Of a DNA stretch of 64,000 nt, positions 38,451 to 47,790 are shown in pieces (positions within the stretch are counted from its first letter, which is position 1; each line of letters begins with the position of its first letter). Origin of the DNA: [Flavobacterium] thermophilum (lineage in GTDB: Bacteria; Bacillota; Bacilli; Bacillales; Anoxybacillaceae); contig UGGS01000001.1 of NCBI GenBank assembly GCA_900450595.1, forward strand, positions 1 through 64,000, read 5' to 3'. Position numbers and translations under genes: made by a program. The notes beneath the pieces are model-generated. The model searched no databases and was not told where the DNA came from. It worked only from the letters and a program-made list of their open reading frames with translations.

Positions 38451-39180
38451 GTGTATTCGTTCTTGAGTCAAATCAGTAACTTTCTAAGTCAACCGTTTCT
38501 TAATATGGCAAATAGCATGACAGAGATTCCTATTTTGTCAGCCTTTCTTCTTGGCATCGTGGGAGCGATGGCTCCGTGTCAACTCACTGGTAATTTAGGA
38601 GCGATCACTTTATACAGTAATCAGTCCTTGCAAAAAGGAATTGCGTGGAAAGAGTTGTTCCTATTTATTTTTGGTAAAATTATTGCTTTTTCCGGTTTAG
38701 GTTTCATCGTTTGGCTGATGGGGAAAGAGATTCCAAAGTACGCTAACATGTATTTCCGTGGTTAAGAAAGCTTATTGGTCCCATTCTCATTCTTGTAGGC
38801 TTATATTTGTTAGGGCTTTTTAAAATGTATTGGAACGTTACCTTGTTCAAAGTGCCTGAGAGATGGCGAAAAGGAAAAATCGGTTCGTTTTTCATGGGAT
38901 TTGGCTTTTCATTAGCTTTTTGTCCAACGATGTTTGTGCTGTTTTTTGTCACTCTCATGCCTCTCGTCTATTCAACGTCTTATGGGGGTACTATTACCGA
39001 GCATCTTTGCCGTTGGAACTTCTGTACCTGTTATTTTCTTTATCTTTATCCTTTGGTACTTAGGATTTAGCGGCACTGTAATGAAAAAAGGAAGACAAGT
39101 AGGGGGGATTGTTCAGAAAACAGCCGGAATTCGTGATGGTTTTACTTGGTATATTAGATACGATCACTTATTGGTTTTAA
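38451..39180 (+). pseudogene. TauE/CcdA-like membrane protein, frameshifted (copy 1)
   Basis: It corresponds to the intact 61215-61946 gene. GTG 38451 follows AGAAGGTGAG. Similarity is high through LLGIVGAMAPCQLTGNLGAI and IVWLMGKEI. Indels near 38735-38750 then shift the frame (KYANMYFRG and stop at 38765). KMYWNVTLFKVPERW and FSLAFCPTMFVLFFVTLMPL continue in the next frame, and another shift near 38985 and further damage precede the normal end ITYWF at 39180. Confidence 0.82.
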
Positions 39181-39204
39181 AGTTAGGAAAAGGAGGGAAA
39201 CTCA

Positions 39205-39402
39205 ATGATGTTTGGCGGTTCTTTCATGATGGTTGGGATCATGTTATTTTGGGTTGTATTAATCGCCGTTGGTTTTTATCTCTTATATCGTTTTATCAAT
39301 GGTCGTAAAGAAGAACTCTCTCCGATAGAAATATTGAAAGTACGATTAGCCAAAGGAGAGATCTCTTTAGATGAATTTGAACAGCTATCCAAAAAATTGT
39401 AG
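39205..39402 (+). CDS. SHOCT-domain small membrane protein
   Basis: 65 residues; ATG 39205 after AAAGGAGGG. One N-terminal TM segment (VGIMLFWVVLIAVGFYLLYRF) is followed by a C-terminal SHOCT motif (SPIEILKVRLAKGEISLDEFEQLSKKL). Such proteins are common in copper and thiol gene clusters, but their role is not defined. It has no counterpart in the second copper block, where this stretch is deleted. Confidence 0.75.
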   Translation: MMFGGSFMMVGIMLFWVVLIAVGFYLLYRFINGRKEELSPIEILKVRLAKGEISLDEFEQLSKKL

Positions 39403-39531
39403 TCGTTATATTGTATACAGGAGATGCGATTTACCATTGCTCCCCCCTTTTTTCATTTCATATAGATGAAGGAAGTGTTGATTGCATTGTCAACAACTTC
39501 TTTTTATCTCCATAATAAATTCATATTTTTT

Positions 39532-39674
39532 GGTTCATCACCACAACGTGTACTTGACAAGCGAGGCTTTTTCTCGTGTCACCATGTAGGAAAATCGTTG
39601 ATTTACTGATTTTCCTTATGCATGTAAGCAAGACATGATCTGAAACAGTCAAGTACAACTTTTGGTGAAGATCC
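39532..39674. mobile_element. MITE, GGTTCATCACC-type, copy b (143 bp)
   Basis: It is nearly identical, in reverse orientation, to the copy at 22329-22471. A perfect 8-bp duplication TATTTTTT flanks it (39524-39531 and 39675-39682). It is intergenic, between the SHOCT gene and the Lgt-like gene. Confidence 0.9.
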
Positions 39675-39724
39675 TATTTTTTATTTATAATAAGCCAACT
39701 ACATAAAATTTGGAGGGATGCGTA

Positions 39725-40566
39725 TTGCAATTCGGCAATATTGTAGTTCAAGGCGAAAATCTTTTGCTCGTAAGCAGCTTACTGATTAGCTATGTTATGT
39801 TTATTACGGCATTAAGATATTAAAAATAGAACGAAACATCATGGATTTAATTTTTAACAGTTTTATTAACGGTGTGGCTCTTCACCACAAAGTGTACTTG
39901 ACAAAGAAAGACGATTATGATAAAGAAAATCAAAACAGCATTTTTCCTTTTTATACCACACATCTCTTTGAGCAACATTGCTATCATGTTTGGTCTTTAA
40001 AAGTCAAGTACATCTTTTGGTGATGAACCAACGGTGTACTCATTTGGAAATTTAGTTATGTCTTTTTACATCCGAATTCAGTTTTACAAAATCCGATGAC
40101 AATCCTTTATTTTAACGGGGGATATGTTGGCATTAGTATGGGGATTGTTTTTATCACGGTCTATACTTGGTTATACGTAAAAAAGCAGAATATTCCTGTG
40201 GCTTCTTACACACGAGCAGTAGTTCCGGTATATTTTGGCTATTTTAGTACTTTTGCATGGATTCGAGTAATGGAAAATTCCCAAAATTATTTCATCATTT
40301 TGCAAGCAATAGTAGCGATTTGTTTTTTTATAGTAGCATCACGAGTCAAAATTCAAAAAACTTTATTGCAACTTCTTATATGGTTCCATCTCATTCAATT
40401 CGAACTAGCCCTGTATAAAAAATATTTTGTAAATACAGGAATCATATCAAAAGAAGTATGGTTGTATGGCTCTCTCGTTATCGTTTTTATATGTATTTCA
40501 TATTGGTTAGAGAGGCGAGAAAGAGAAGCGGCTCTTGGGGACGAGAACAAGGGGCGGAGAAACGCA
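39725..40566 (+). pseudogene. Lgt-like polytopic membrane protein, frameshift plus MITE
   Basis: The TTG at 39725 follows GGAGGG and encodes QFGNIVVQGENLLLVSSLLI. A missing T near 39800 gives a stop at 39824. Restoring it yields MFYYGIKILKIERNIMDLIF, then NSFINGV. The MITE (39876-40029) interrupts codon 50; across it the frame continues LIWKFSYVFLHPNSVLQNPM and several TM segments. N-terminal arrangement resembles prolipoprotein diacylglyceryl transferase-like proteins, a tentative match. The frame runs into the tlpA start without an obvious stop. A 35-codon relic of the same gene remains at 62084-62191 in the second copper block. Confidence 0.6.
39876..40029. mobile_element. MITE, GGCTCTTCACC-type, copy c (154 bp)
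   Basis: Tips GGCTCTTCACCACAAAG and CTTTTGGTGATGAACC. A perfect 8-bp duplication AACGGTGT flanks it (39868-39875 and 40030-40037). The interior is the same as the copA-splitting copy at 44215-44367 (reverse complement, about one base different). Its tips also match those of the 143-bp MITEs, so both types share a transposase. Confidence 0.9.
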
Positions 40567-41125
40567 ATGACCCAACTCGCTTTAGGTGTGATGATGGTAA
40601 GTATTGCTGTAGCTTCTATTTTTAACAATCAACAGGAAGAAGGAAAGATCAAACCAAAGCCGGTCGTGTCTACTTCATTGGATTCGGGAAAAAATCGGCA
40701 CGAATAAAGGAGAAGTTGCCCCGGATTTTGAATTACTTTCAATTACAGGGGATAAAATAAAATTGTCTGATTTGCGTGGAAAAACGGTGATATTGAATTT
40801 TTGGGCTACTTGGTGTCCGCCTTGTAGAGCTGAAATGCCAGAAATGCAAAAGTTCTACGAAAATAATAAAAATAACAATGTAGAAATTTTAGCAGTCAAC
40901 TTAACGAATAGCGAAAGAGGTCCTGATGCGGTGAACGATTTTGTGAAAAATAAGGGAGTGACATTTAAAGTTGTGCTTGATGAGCAAGGGGACATTGGAA
41001 ATCTATACGGTGCAATAACGATCCCCACTTCGTATATCATCGATAAAAACGGGGTTATTAGAGATAAGTATATAGGTCCTATGTCTTATGAAACGATGGA
41101 TCGCATGATCTCGAATATTCAATAA
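40567..41125 (+). pseudogene. TlpA/ResA-like thiol-disulfide oxidoreductase, frameshifted
   Basis: The ATG at 40567 starts a membrane-anchored protein (TQLALGVMMVSIAVASIF). An extra A in the A6 run near 40695 shifts the frame to a stop at 40707. Without it the protein continues KIGTNKGEVAPDFELLSITG into a thioredoxin fold with active site FWATWCPPCRAEMPEM and cis-Pro region YGAITIPTSYIID, ending ISNIQ at 41125. An intact version would be ~185 residues, a periplasm-side reductase supplied with electrons by the neighbouring CcdA. An internal start could give a soluble fragment from ~40763. Confidence 0.78.
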
Positions 41126-41138
41126 AAACTAAATAATG

Positions 41139-41192
41139 ATCCCTCCTGAGTGGACAGTAACAAGAATTGTTGCTATTCACTCAAGGGGGGAT
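41139..41192. terminator. Bidirectional terminator between tlpA and ccdA
   Basis: ATCCCTCCTGAGTG and CACTCAAGGGGGGAT form the outer stem, with ACAA/TTGT inside. It separates two convergent genes. Confidence 0.6.
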
Positions 41193-41204
41193 TTCGGGAG
41201 TATA

Positions 41205-41912
41205 TTAAAAACCTGTGAACCCACCAAACAAATCTGTAAAAAAGATAATGATCTTTGTCATCCAATCAAAAAACAGCATAATTCCCATGATAATCATAAG
41301 AACCCCTCCGACTTTGACGATGACAGCGTTATATCTTTTTATCCAATTCAACTTGCTGATAAAAAATGACATGATGAAAAAAGGTACAGCAAACCCTAAT
41401 ACATATGCGAACATATATAACATAGCTGCACTCGGTTTGGTAGCTGCTAACGCGATCACTGATACAAGAATTGGACCTGTGCAGGGAGTCCAGCCCGCTG
41501 CGAATCCTATGCCAATTAAAATAGAGCCAAAATAACCGGAAGGCTTGTTGCGGAAAACTAACCGTTTATCTTTCATCATAAAGGAAGGTGAAAATACACC
41601 TAAAATGACGAGACCAAAAAAGATAATGAACAAGGCACTAATTTGTCTGATTAAATCTTGGTAATCAACGAATAGTTTTCCTATTACAGAAGTACCAAAA
41701 CCAATAGCGATGAAGATGACGGAAAAACCGAGCAAGAAAAAGAATGTATGGAGTATTGCGCGTTTTTGAAGCATCCCATTTTCTTTCTTTATTTCATCAA
41801 CGGATACCCCAGTAATGTAAGATAAAAAAGCTGGATATAGCGGTAAACAACAAGGGGATATAAAAGACAGTAATCCCGCTCCGAAAGCTAGAAATACATT
41901 GATATCGTTCAT
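41205..41912 (-). CDS. ccdA: CcdA-type cytochrome c biogenesis / thiol electron carrier
   Basis: A 235-residue protein with six hydrophobic segments. The two conserved redox regions are [19 protein letters not shown] near the N-terminus and [13 protein letters not shown] in TM4; the Cys pair passes electrons from cytoplasmic thioredoxin to outside thiol proteins. It is convergent with the broken tlpA. In this copper cluster it probably kept extracellular Cys or copper sites reduced. It looks intact. Confidence 0.9.
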   Translation of the reverse strand: MNDINVFLAFGAGLLSFISPCCLPLYPAFLSYITGVSVDEIKKENGMLQKRAILHTFFFLLGFSVIFIAIGFGTSVIGKLFVDYQDLIRQISALFIIFFGLVILGVFSPSFMMKDKRLVFRNKPSGYFGSILIGIGFAAGWTPCTGPILVSVIALAATKPSAAMLYMFAYVLGFAVPFFIMSFFISKLNWIKRYNAVIVKVGGVLMIIMGIMLFFDWMTKIIIFFTDLFGGFTGF

Positions 41913-42056
41913 ATTGATCGATCCTCTCTCTTCAATCTTGATAACGATACTGTAAAATAAAATTGTGAATTTTTTGTGGAAAATTGGATTTTTCCTACTT
42001 AGTGTTTATTATGGATTGTTGGCGAACATGATTTGTGAGATATCCTAGTTGCGCTT

Positions 42057-42075
42057 TATACCCATTACCGGTATA
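42057..42075. promoter_or_regulatory. CsoR operator, copy 1
   Basis: TATACCCATTACCGGTATA, a dyad of TATACC / GGTATA as in known CsoR sites. It overlaps the -10 box TATAAT (42072-42077) of the csoR-copA-copZ transcript. Copper-free CsoR bound here would block the promoter. Confidence 0.8.
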
Positions 42076-42100
42076 ATGTAATTAAAAGAGGTGATGTTTG

Positions 42101-42412
42101 ATGAACCATTATGAAGATCATAATATGGATAAAAAAATGGTTCCACGAACGGAACAGGAAATCGAACGCATCATCAAGCGCTTGAAGCGCATCGAAGGAC
42201 AAGTGCGCGGTGTGCAAAAAATGGTGGAGGACAATCGTTATTGTATTGATATTTTAGTGCAAATTTCAGCGATCACGGCAGCGTTAAATAAAGTAGGATT
42301 GAACTTGTTAGAACGTCATGTCAGCCATTGTGTGTCTAAAGCGATCCGCGAAGGAAGTGGAGAAGAATCCATTCGCGAATTAATGGATGTCATTAAACAG
42401 TTCTCAAAGTGA
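42101..42412 (+). CDS. csoR: Copper-sensing repressor CsoR (copy 1)
   Basis: 103 residues; ATG 42101 after AGAGGTGATG. DUF156/CsoR four-helix fold with the Cu(I) ligands Cys-His-Cys: [17 protein letters not shown] (Cys), [17 protein letters not shown] (His and Cys). The fourth position and N-terminal [16 protein letters not shown] are normal. It differs from the second copy (62327-62638) by a single visible residue (Arg/Ser near position 21). It represses its own promoter and copA. Confidence 0.93.
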   Translation: MNHYEDHNMDKKMVPRTEQEIERIIKRLKRIEGQVRGVQKMVEDNRYCIDILVQISAITAALNKVGLNLLERHVSHCVSKAIREGSGEESIRELMDVIKQFSK

Positions 42413-42429
42413 AAGGAGTGGGAAGCATT

Positions 42430-44987
42430 ATGAGTGAACAAAAGCATGTCACACTTAGAGTGACCGGCATGACATGTGCCGCGTGCGCCAATCGGATTGA
42501 GAAAGTATTAAATAAGATGGATGGCGTCAAAGCCAATGTCAATTTGGCAATGGAAAAAGCAACGATTAAATATGATCCATCGAAGCAAAATATAGCCGAT
42601 ATCGAAACGAAAATTGAGAATTTGGGGTATGGCGTTGCGACGGAAAAAGTGACGCTTGATATTGAAGGAATGACATGTGCGGCCTGTGCGACGCGGATTG
42701 AAAAAGGGTTAAATCGGATGGAAGGTGTGACAAGCGCTGCTGTCAACTTGGCGACAAACAGCGCGGTGGTCGAATACAAGGAGGGTGTCACATCTGTCGA
42801 AGACATTTTAGAGAAAATCAAAAAGCTTGGGTACAGGGGGCAAATTCGAAACGAAGAACAAGACGATGCCGTCCGGAAAGAAGAGCGGCTGAAACAGAAG
42901 CAACGGCAACTCGCGATTTCCATCATCTTATCGTTGCCGCTGCTCTATACGATGCTGGCTCATATGCCGTTTGATATCGGCTTGCCGATGCCGCATTGGC
43001 TGATGAATCCGTGGTTCCAGCTTCTTTTAGCTACACCGGTTCAGTTCTACATCGGCGGTCCCTTCTATGTCGGGGCGTACCGGGCGTTACGAAACAAGAG
43101 CGCGAACATGGACGTCCTAGTGGCGCTTGGAACATCGGCCGCGTACGTTTACAGCTTGTATGAAGCGTGGCGGACGCTTGGGAATCCTGACTATATGCCG
43201 AGGCTGTATTTTGAAACGAGCGCCGTCTTGATTACGCTTGTGCTTGTCGGCAAATACTTTGAAGCGCTTGCGAAAGGGCGGACAACCGAAGCGATCTCGA
43301 AGCTAGTCAGCCTGCAGGCGAAGGAAGCGACCGTCATTCGGAATGGGGAAGAAATGAAAGTTCCGCTGGAGGAAGTGGTGATCGGCGATACGATCGTTGT
43401 TAAGCCGGGAGAAAAAATCCCGGTAGACGGTATGGTCATCGCCGGAGCATCTTCCGTAGACGAATCGATGATTACCGGTGAATCGATCCCGGTTGATAAA
43501 AAGGAAGGCGACTATGTGATCGGGGCGACGATGAATACGAATGGCGTACTGACCATTCGTGCCGAAAAAGTCGGAAAAGATACCGCGCTGGCCAATATCA
43601 TTAAAATCGTTGAAGAGGCGCAAGGGTCGAAAGCCCCGATTCAGCGGATGGCGGATACCATTTCCGGTATTTTCGTACCGATTGTTGTCGGAATTGCGGT
43701 TGTTTCCTTTCTAATCTGGTACTTCTTCGTTGCGCCGGGTGATTTGGCGAAAGCGCTTGAGGCGGCCATCGCTGTTCTTGTCATCGCGTGCCCTTGTGCG
43801 CTCGGTCTTGCCACGCCGACATCGATTATGGTCGGTACAGGAAAAGGGGCAGAACAAGGAATTCTCTTTAAAGGAGGTGAGTACCTAGAGGGAACGCATA
43901 AAATCAATGCCGTATTACTCGATAAAACAGGAACCGTGACAAAAGGAAAACCGGAAGTCACCGATGTGCTAGCCTTCCGCGAGGACATGCTCGATTATGC
44001 GGTTTCCGCCGAGAGCGCTTCGGAGCATCCGCTGGCTCATGCGATTGTTGAATACGGGAAGAAACAAGCGATTTCGATGAAGCCATTGGAGCACTTCTCC
44101 GCCATTACCGGCCACGGAATTGAAGCGGTCATTGACGGAAAAAGCATCCTTATTGGGACGCGAAAATTGATGAAGGAGCGCTCTGTAGCGATTTCTGTGC
44201 ATGAAGATAAAATGGGTTCATCACCAAAAGATGTACTTGACTTTTAAAGACAAACATGATAGCAATGTTGCTCAAAGAGATGTGTGGTATAAAAAGGAAA
44301 AATGCTGTTTTGATTTTCTTTATCATAATCGTCTTTCTTTGTCAAGTACACTTTGTGGTGAAGAGCCATAAAATGGTAGAGCTTGAAAAACAAGGGAAAA
44401 CAGTGATGCTCGTTGCCATCGATGGACAGCTTGCCGGCATCATTGCTGTCGCGGATACGGTGAAAGAAAGCTCGAAAGAAGCGATTCAAACATTAAAACA
44501 AATGGGCATCGATGTCTATATGGCAACAGGGGACAATCAACGGACAGCGGAAGCGATCGCCAATGAAGTCGGCATTGAGCATGTGTACGCCGAGGTGCTT
44601 CCGGAAGACAAAGCGAACATCGTCGAGGAATTGCAAAAACAAGGAAAACGTGTGGCGATGGTCGGTGATGGAATTAATGACGCTCCAGCTCTTGCGAAAG
44701 CGGATATTGGGATGGCGATTGGCACGGGAGCTGATGTCGCCATCGAGACCGCGGACGTGACCTTGGTCGGCGGCGATTTGCGCCATATCCCGAAAGCCAT
44801 TGAGTTGAGCCGCAAAACGATGAAAAACATTCGGCAAAATCTGTTCTGGGCGTTGTTTTATAATACGATTGGCATTCCGGTCGCCGCTTTCGGATTATTA
44901 GAACCATGGATCGCTGGAGCGGCGATGGCATTCAGCTCTGTGTCGGTTGTCGCCAACGCGCTTCGTTTGAAACGCGTGAAACTATAA
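42430..44987 (+). pseudogene. copA: Cu(I)-exporting P1B-ATPase CopA, split by a MITE (copy 1)
   Basis: ATG 42430 follows AAAGGAG, 17 bp after csoR. Two N-terminal heavy-metal domains ([11 protein letters not shown] at ~13-23, [11 protein letters not shown] at ~80-90), then TM helices, actuator TGESIPV, metal-channel ACPCALG and phosphorylation site DKTGTVT. A MITE (44215-44367) with TSD ATAAAATG is inserted after codon 595 in the nucleotide-binding domain; the frame stops at 44247. Removing it and one TSD copy restores a 798-residue pump continuing [12 protein letters not shown] and [10 protein letters not shown]. The 3' part may be expressed separately but cannot make a pump alone. An intact homologue begins at 62656. 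Confidence 0.93.
44215..44367. mobile_element. MITE, GGCTCTTCACC-type, copy d (153 bp), inside copA
   Basis: Reverse complement of the copy at 39876-40029 with about one base difference. A perfect 8-bp duplication ATAAAATG flanks it (44207-44214 and 44368-44375). Outward ends carry GTACTTGAC beside the tip, as in all four copies. Confidence 0.93.
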
Positions 44988-45008
44988 ACATTCAAGGAGG
45001 AATGGACG

Positions 45009-45212
45009 ATGACCATTACATTACAAGTACAAGGAATGACATGCGGACATTGCAAAGCAGCGGTGACCAATGCCCTTCAAGCGTTGGATGGCGTCAGCCG
45101 TGTAGAAGTGCATTTGCAAGAAGGAACTGTCGATGTGGAGTATGATGAAACAAAGGTCAGCGTAGAAAAACTGAAAGAAGCGATTGAAGAGCAAGGATAT
45201 AATGTGAAGTAA
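45009..45212 (+). CDS. copZ: Copper chaperone CopZ
   Basis: A 67-residue ferredoxin-like heavy-metal-associated protein; ATG 45009 follows AAGGAGG, 21 bp after copA. The Cu(I) site QGMTCGHCKAAV is near the N-terminus, with normal ending AIEEQGYNVK. It hands Cu(I) to CopA and to CsoR in the cytoplasm. Last gene of the csoR-copA-copZ transcript. Confidence 0.93.
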   Translation: MTITLQVQGMTCGHCKAAVTNALQALDGVSRVEVHLQEGTVDVEYDETKVSVEKLKEAIEEQGYNVK

Positions 45213-45223
45213 CATGAAAGAGA

Positions 45224-45261
45224 GAGGGTGTCTCAAAAGTGATCACTTTTGAGACACCCTC
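45224..45261. terminator. Bidirectional terminator between copZ and the Csp gene
   Basis: Perfect palindrome arms GAGGGTGTCTCAAAAGT and ACTTTTGAGACACCCTC with a GATC centre. It lies between convergent genes. Confidence 0.85.
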
Positions 45262-45269
45262 AAATAGTA

Positions 45270-45617
45270 TTATGATGACATTTTACGGCATTCTTCAGCA
45301 CACTGACGGCATAAATTGGCACATTCCTGACAGTGTGTATCTTGGAATTTTGCACATTCAGCGGCACAAGCATCGCAAATTGTCGCGCAAAGTTGGCAAA
45401 ACTCCTTCGCATACATGCTTCCGCGAGACATCCATTGAGCCGCCATGGCACAAATATCTGCACAATCCCTTAAAATGTTGATACAATGTGTTCTAGCCTG
45501 TACGTCAGCTGCTTTTAAACATGAAGTCAGACATTCTTCACATGCTTGCATACATTTGTTACAAGCATCAATACACGTTTGAAATTGTTGAAATGATGAA
45601 TCAATAACCGTTGTCAT
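45270..45617 (-). CDS. Four-helix-bundle copper-storage protein (Csp-like)
   Basis: 115 residues, about a sixth Cys: FQTCIDACNKCMQACEECLT, CLKAADVQARTHCINILRDC, FCQLCATICDACAAECAKF, CQECANLCRQCAEEC. The regular CxxxC/CxxC pattern lining amphipathic helices is that of cytosolic Csp3/YhjQ proteins, which store many Cu(I) ions in the bundle core. ATG 45615-45617 after AAAGGAG. It is convergent with copZ. No signal peptide is seen, so it is cytoplasmic. Confidence 0.9.
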   Translation of the reverse strand: MTTVIDSSFQQFQTCIDACNKCMQACEECLTSCLKAADVQARTHCINILRDCADICAMAAQWMSRGSMYAKEFCQLCATICDACAAECAKFQDTHCQECANLCRQCAEECRKMSS

Positions 45618-45662
45618 ATATAATCACTCCTTTTGATTTAAATTCATTTTTATTTTTTCTAA

Positions 45663-45812
45663 CTCATATTTCGCAACCTTTGCATAATATACAAAAAATA
45701 ACCCAAATATTCGCATAAAAATAAATTTTTATACAAATATTGTAAAATAACTAATTTTTATTCGATCAAATCAGGCTTATTTTGAATTTTTATTCAGGGT
45801 GCGAAATGTGAG
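45663..45812. mobile_element. 150-bp MITE with IS1634-like ends
   Basis: Tips CTCATATTTCGCAACCT and AGGGTGCGAAATGTGAG match the inverted repeats of the three IS1634-like elements here. A perfect 6-bp duplication TTCTAA flanks it (45657-45662 and 45813-45818), the same length as for copy A. It has no coding capacity; the interior is AT-rich. It is presumably moved by the IS1634-like transposase. Confidence 0.88.
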
Positions 45813-45861
45813 TTCTAACTAAAAAATAATATACTGGAAATACGAACCAAGGACAAAAAAT

Positions 45862-45915
45862 AAGAGGCTGTCTCAAAAGGTTGCTAAATCGACCTTTTGA
45901 ACTCAGCCTCTTTTA
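45862..45915 (-). terminator. Terminator of the multicopper oxidase gene
   Basis: AAGAGGCTG-CTCAAAAGGT and ACCTTTTGA-CTCAGCCTCTT form a long stem, 18 bp after the stop on the minus strand, with flanking T/A runs. Confidence 0.8.
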
Positions 45916-45932
45916 CTTACTACGATAAATCG

Positions 45933-47510
45933 TTATTCACCTTTATTCGTTGTGTCATTCGGATCTGGGGTATAGTCCGATTTGTAATCGGTATATTTTA
46001 CTTCTGTGACCATTCCGGCTGAAGCATGGTGCAAGTCATGGCAATGGAACATCCAATTTCCCGGATTATCTGCTTTAAATGCGACTACATATTCTTCACC
46101 CGGTTTTAAATTCAAGGTATCCTTAATCAATGGGGAGCCTGTAATTGGCTTACCATTTTTACTTAATACTTGGAAGAAATGTCCGTGTAAATGCATAGGA
46201 TGTAAATCTTTCGGTGAATTGTTCACCAATTTTACTTTTACTAGATCTCCTTTCTTCACATTTACGGGTGCTGTTTCAGGATACGTTTTCCCATTAATCG
46301 TGTAGACCATGCCATCTTTGCCCATGGCTGTTCCTAAATCCATTGTGTACTCTACATCATATTTTTGGTCTAGTGTAAATTGACCTACTTCATATTTTCC
46401 GTATGTTGTCATATCCACAACAGGGAGGTTTTCTTTTGCATTTTCTTTATCCGTATTGTTTGTCTGGTCTTCGTATTGAATTTTCACTTTCATGCCATCG
46501 GTGCCTTTCATATTGCCGTGGCATTCCAGCAGCCATTCACCCGGGTTATTCGCGATAAATTCAATATCATAACGTTCACCCGGAGCAATATTTAAAAGTT
46601 CATCTTTGATTGGTTGCGGATCTTTTAACGGCTGCCCGTCAGTTGCGACAATTTTAAACTCATGACCATGCAGGTGAAGCTTGTGAGGCATGTATCCTGC
46701 GTTTACAAGGCGAAGCCGCACCTTTTCGCCTTTCTTCACTTTTAAAGGTTTGACAGCGGAACCGCTTTTCCCGTTAATCGTGAAAATATCGTACATATTC
46801 ATCATATCATGGCCCATGCTGCTCATATCCATTTGTTGATTATCAGAGCTATTTCCATTATTCATATTACTATGATCCATTCCACTCATATCCATATTTC
46901 CTTCATCCGGATTGCTCATCCATTCATCTAACACAAGTGTATAATCTCGATCGACTTTTTCTTCATTTTTCGGTTCTACGATTAATGTTCCGTACAGTCC
47001 TTTGTCCACTTGTTCGGCGCTTTTTTGATGGGAATGATACCAATACGTTCCCGGCACGGTTGCTGTAAATTCATACGTAAACGTTTCACCCGGTTTAATG
47101 GCGTCCATCGTGACACCCGGTACTCCATCTTGGTTATTTGGAACAGGGTAGCCGTGCCAGTGAATCGTGATCGGTTCTGGCAATTCATTTTTTAAAACAA
47201 TTTTCACATTATCCCCTTGCTTTACGCGGATTTGCGCACCGGGTACCGATCCATTGTACGTGTAGACCGGAAGTTTGACTTGATCATTTATTTGTAATAA
47301 TGCTTCCTTAGCAGTAAGATTAATCTCTTTACCGGATAAAACTTCTGTGTTTGTTGCCAAAGGCAGTTTCTTACTGGAGTCCTGTGCGGTGTTTTCTTCC
47401 TTCATATTCATGTTGGACATGTCGTGTCCTTGCATCGAAGAATTATTTGAGCAAGCTGCACCAATCGCAACAACTCCTGCCAAAACAGTTCCTAACAATA
47501 ATTTCTTCAT
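45933..47510 (-). CDS. Multicopper oxidase lipoprotein (CueO/laccase-like)
   Basis: 525 residues; ATG at 47508-47510 after GGAGGGAAAG. A lipobox (AIGAACSN, Cys at ~20) is followed by a His/Met stretch. Three cupredoxin domains: type 2/3 ligands TIHWHGYPV and YWYHSHQKS in domain 1; HLHGHEF and LECHGNMKG in domain 2; HPMHLHGHFF and FHCHDLHHASAGM (type 1 and 3 ligands) in domain 3. A Met/His-rich loop (NMDMSGMDHSNMNN, QQMDMSSMGHDMMNMY) suggests Cu(I) as a substrate. It should oxidise Cu(I) to Cu(II) on the outer membrane face. Its promoter carries the shared copper element (site 6). Confidence 0.93.
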   Translation of the reverse strand: MKKLLLGTVLAGVVAIGAACSNNSSMQGHDMSNMNMKEENTAQDSSKKLPLATNTEVLSGKEINLTAKEALLQINDQVKLPVYTYNGSVPGAQIRVKQGDNVKIVLKNELPEPITIHWHGYPVPNNQDGVPGVTMDAIKPGETFTYEFTATVPGTYWYHSHQKSAEQVDKGLYGTLIVEPKNEEKVDRDYTLVLDEWMSNPDEGNMDMSGMDHSNMNNGNSSDNQQMDMSSMGHDMMNMYDIFTINGKSGSAVKPLKVKKGEKVRLRLVNAGYMPHKLHLHGHEFKIVATDGQPLKDPQPIKDELLNIAPGERYDIEFIANNPGEWLLECHGNMKGTDGMKVKIQYEDQTNNTDKENAKENLPVVDMTTYGKYEVGQFTLDQKYDVEYTMDLGTAMGKDGMVYTINGKTYPETAPVNVKKGDLVKVKLVNNSPKDLHPMHLHGHFFQVLSKNGKPITGSPLIKDTLNLKPGEEYVVAFKADNPGNWMFHCHDLHHASAGMVTEVKYTDYKSDYTPDPNDTTNKGE

Positions 47511-47553
47511 CGCTTTCCCTCCATAAACTTGTGATGTAAGTCATAGTAACGTC

Positions 47554-47584
47554 ATCATAAAAAGTAAATGTGCAAAATTTATGG
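47554..47584 (-). promoter_or_regulatory. Copper-cluster promoter element, site 6 (multicopper oxidase)
   Basis: On the minus strand: CCATAAATTTTGCACATTTA with TATGAT 25 nt after the first C. It is the only one of the six on the minus strand, upstream of the oxidase lipoprotein. Confidence 0.65.
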
Positions 47585-47672
47585 AGAAAAATTATATTTT
47601 TTTTCACACGAAGTAGTTCGAAGATTAAATTATTGTTTGACATAAAAAAGATAAGCCACTACCTATAACCGG

Positions 47673-47790
47673 TTAATTGCGGTTATAGGTAATAGCTTGT
47701 TTGCCCATTTGTATCCAAGCTTGAATAAATTCAGACTTAGGTGCTTTTTTATTTTTCGTACCTGTCAATGGGTCATTAAAATAAATATAT
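47673..47790 (-). pseudogene. 3' gene fragment cut by IS982
   Basis: The minus-strand frame leaves the IS982 tip with YIYFNDPLTGTKNKKAPKSE and ends QMGKQAITYNRN at 47673; ~39 residues. The 5' part is not on the other side of the element. A hairpin (TACCTATAACCG / CGGTTATAGGTA) overlaps its end. Family not recognised. Confidence 0.45.

Noticed and set aside
39721..40100. Independent small gene at 39841-40023
   Set aside because: It is formed mainly by the MITE at 39876-40029 and the flanking Lgt-like gene; the frame is not natural.
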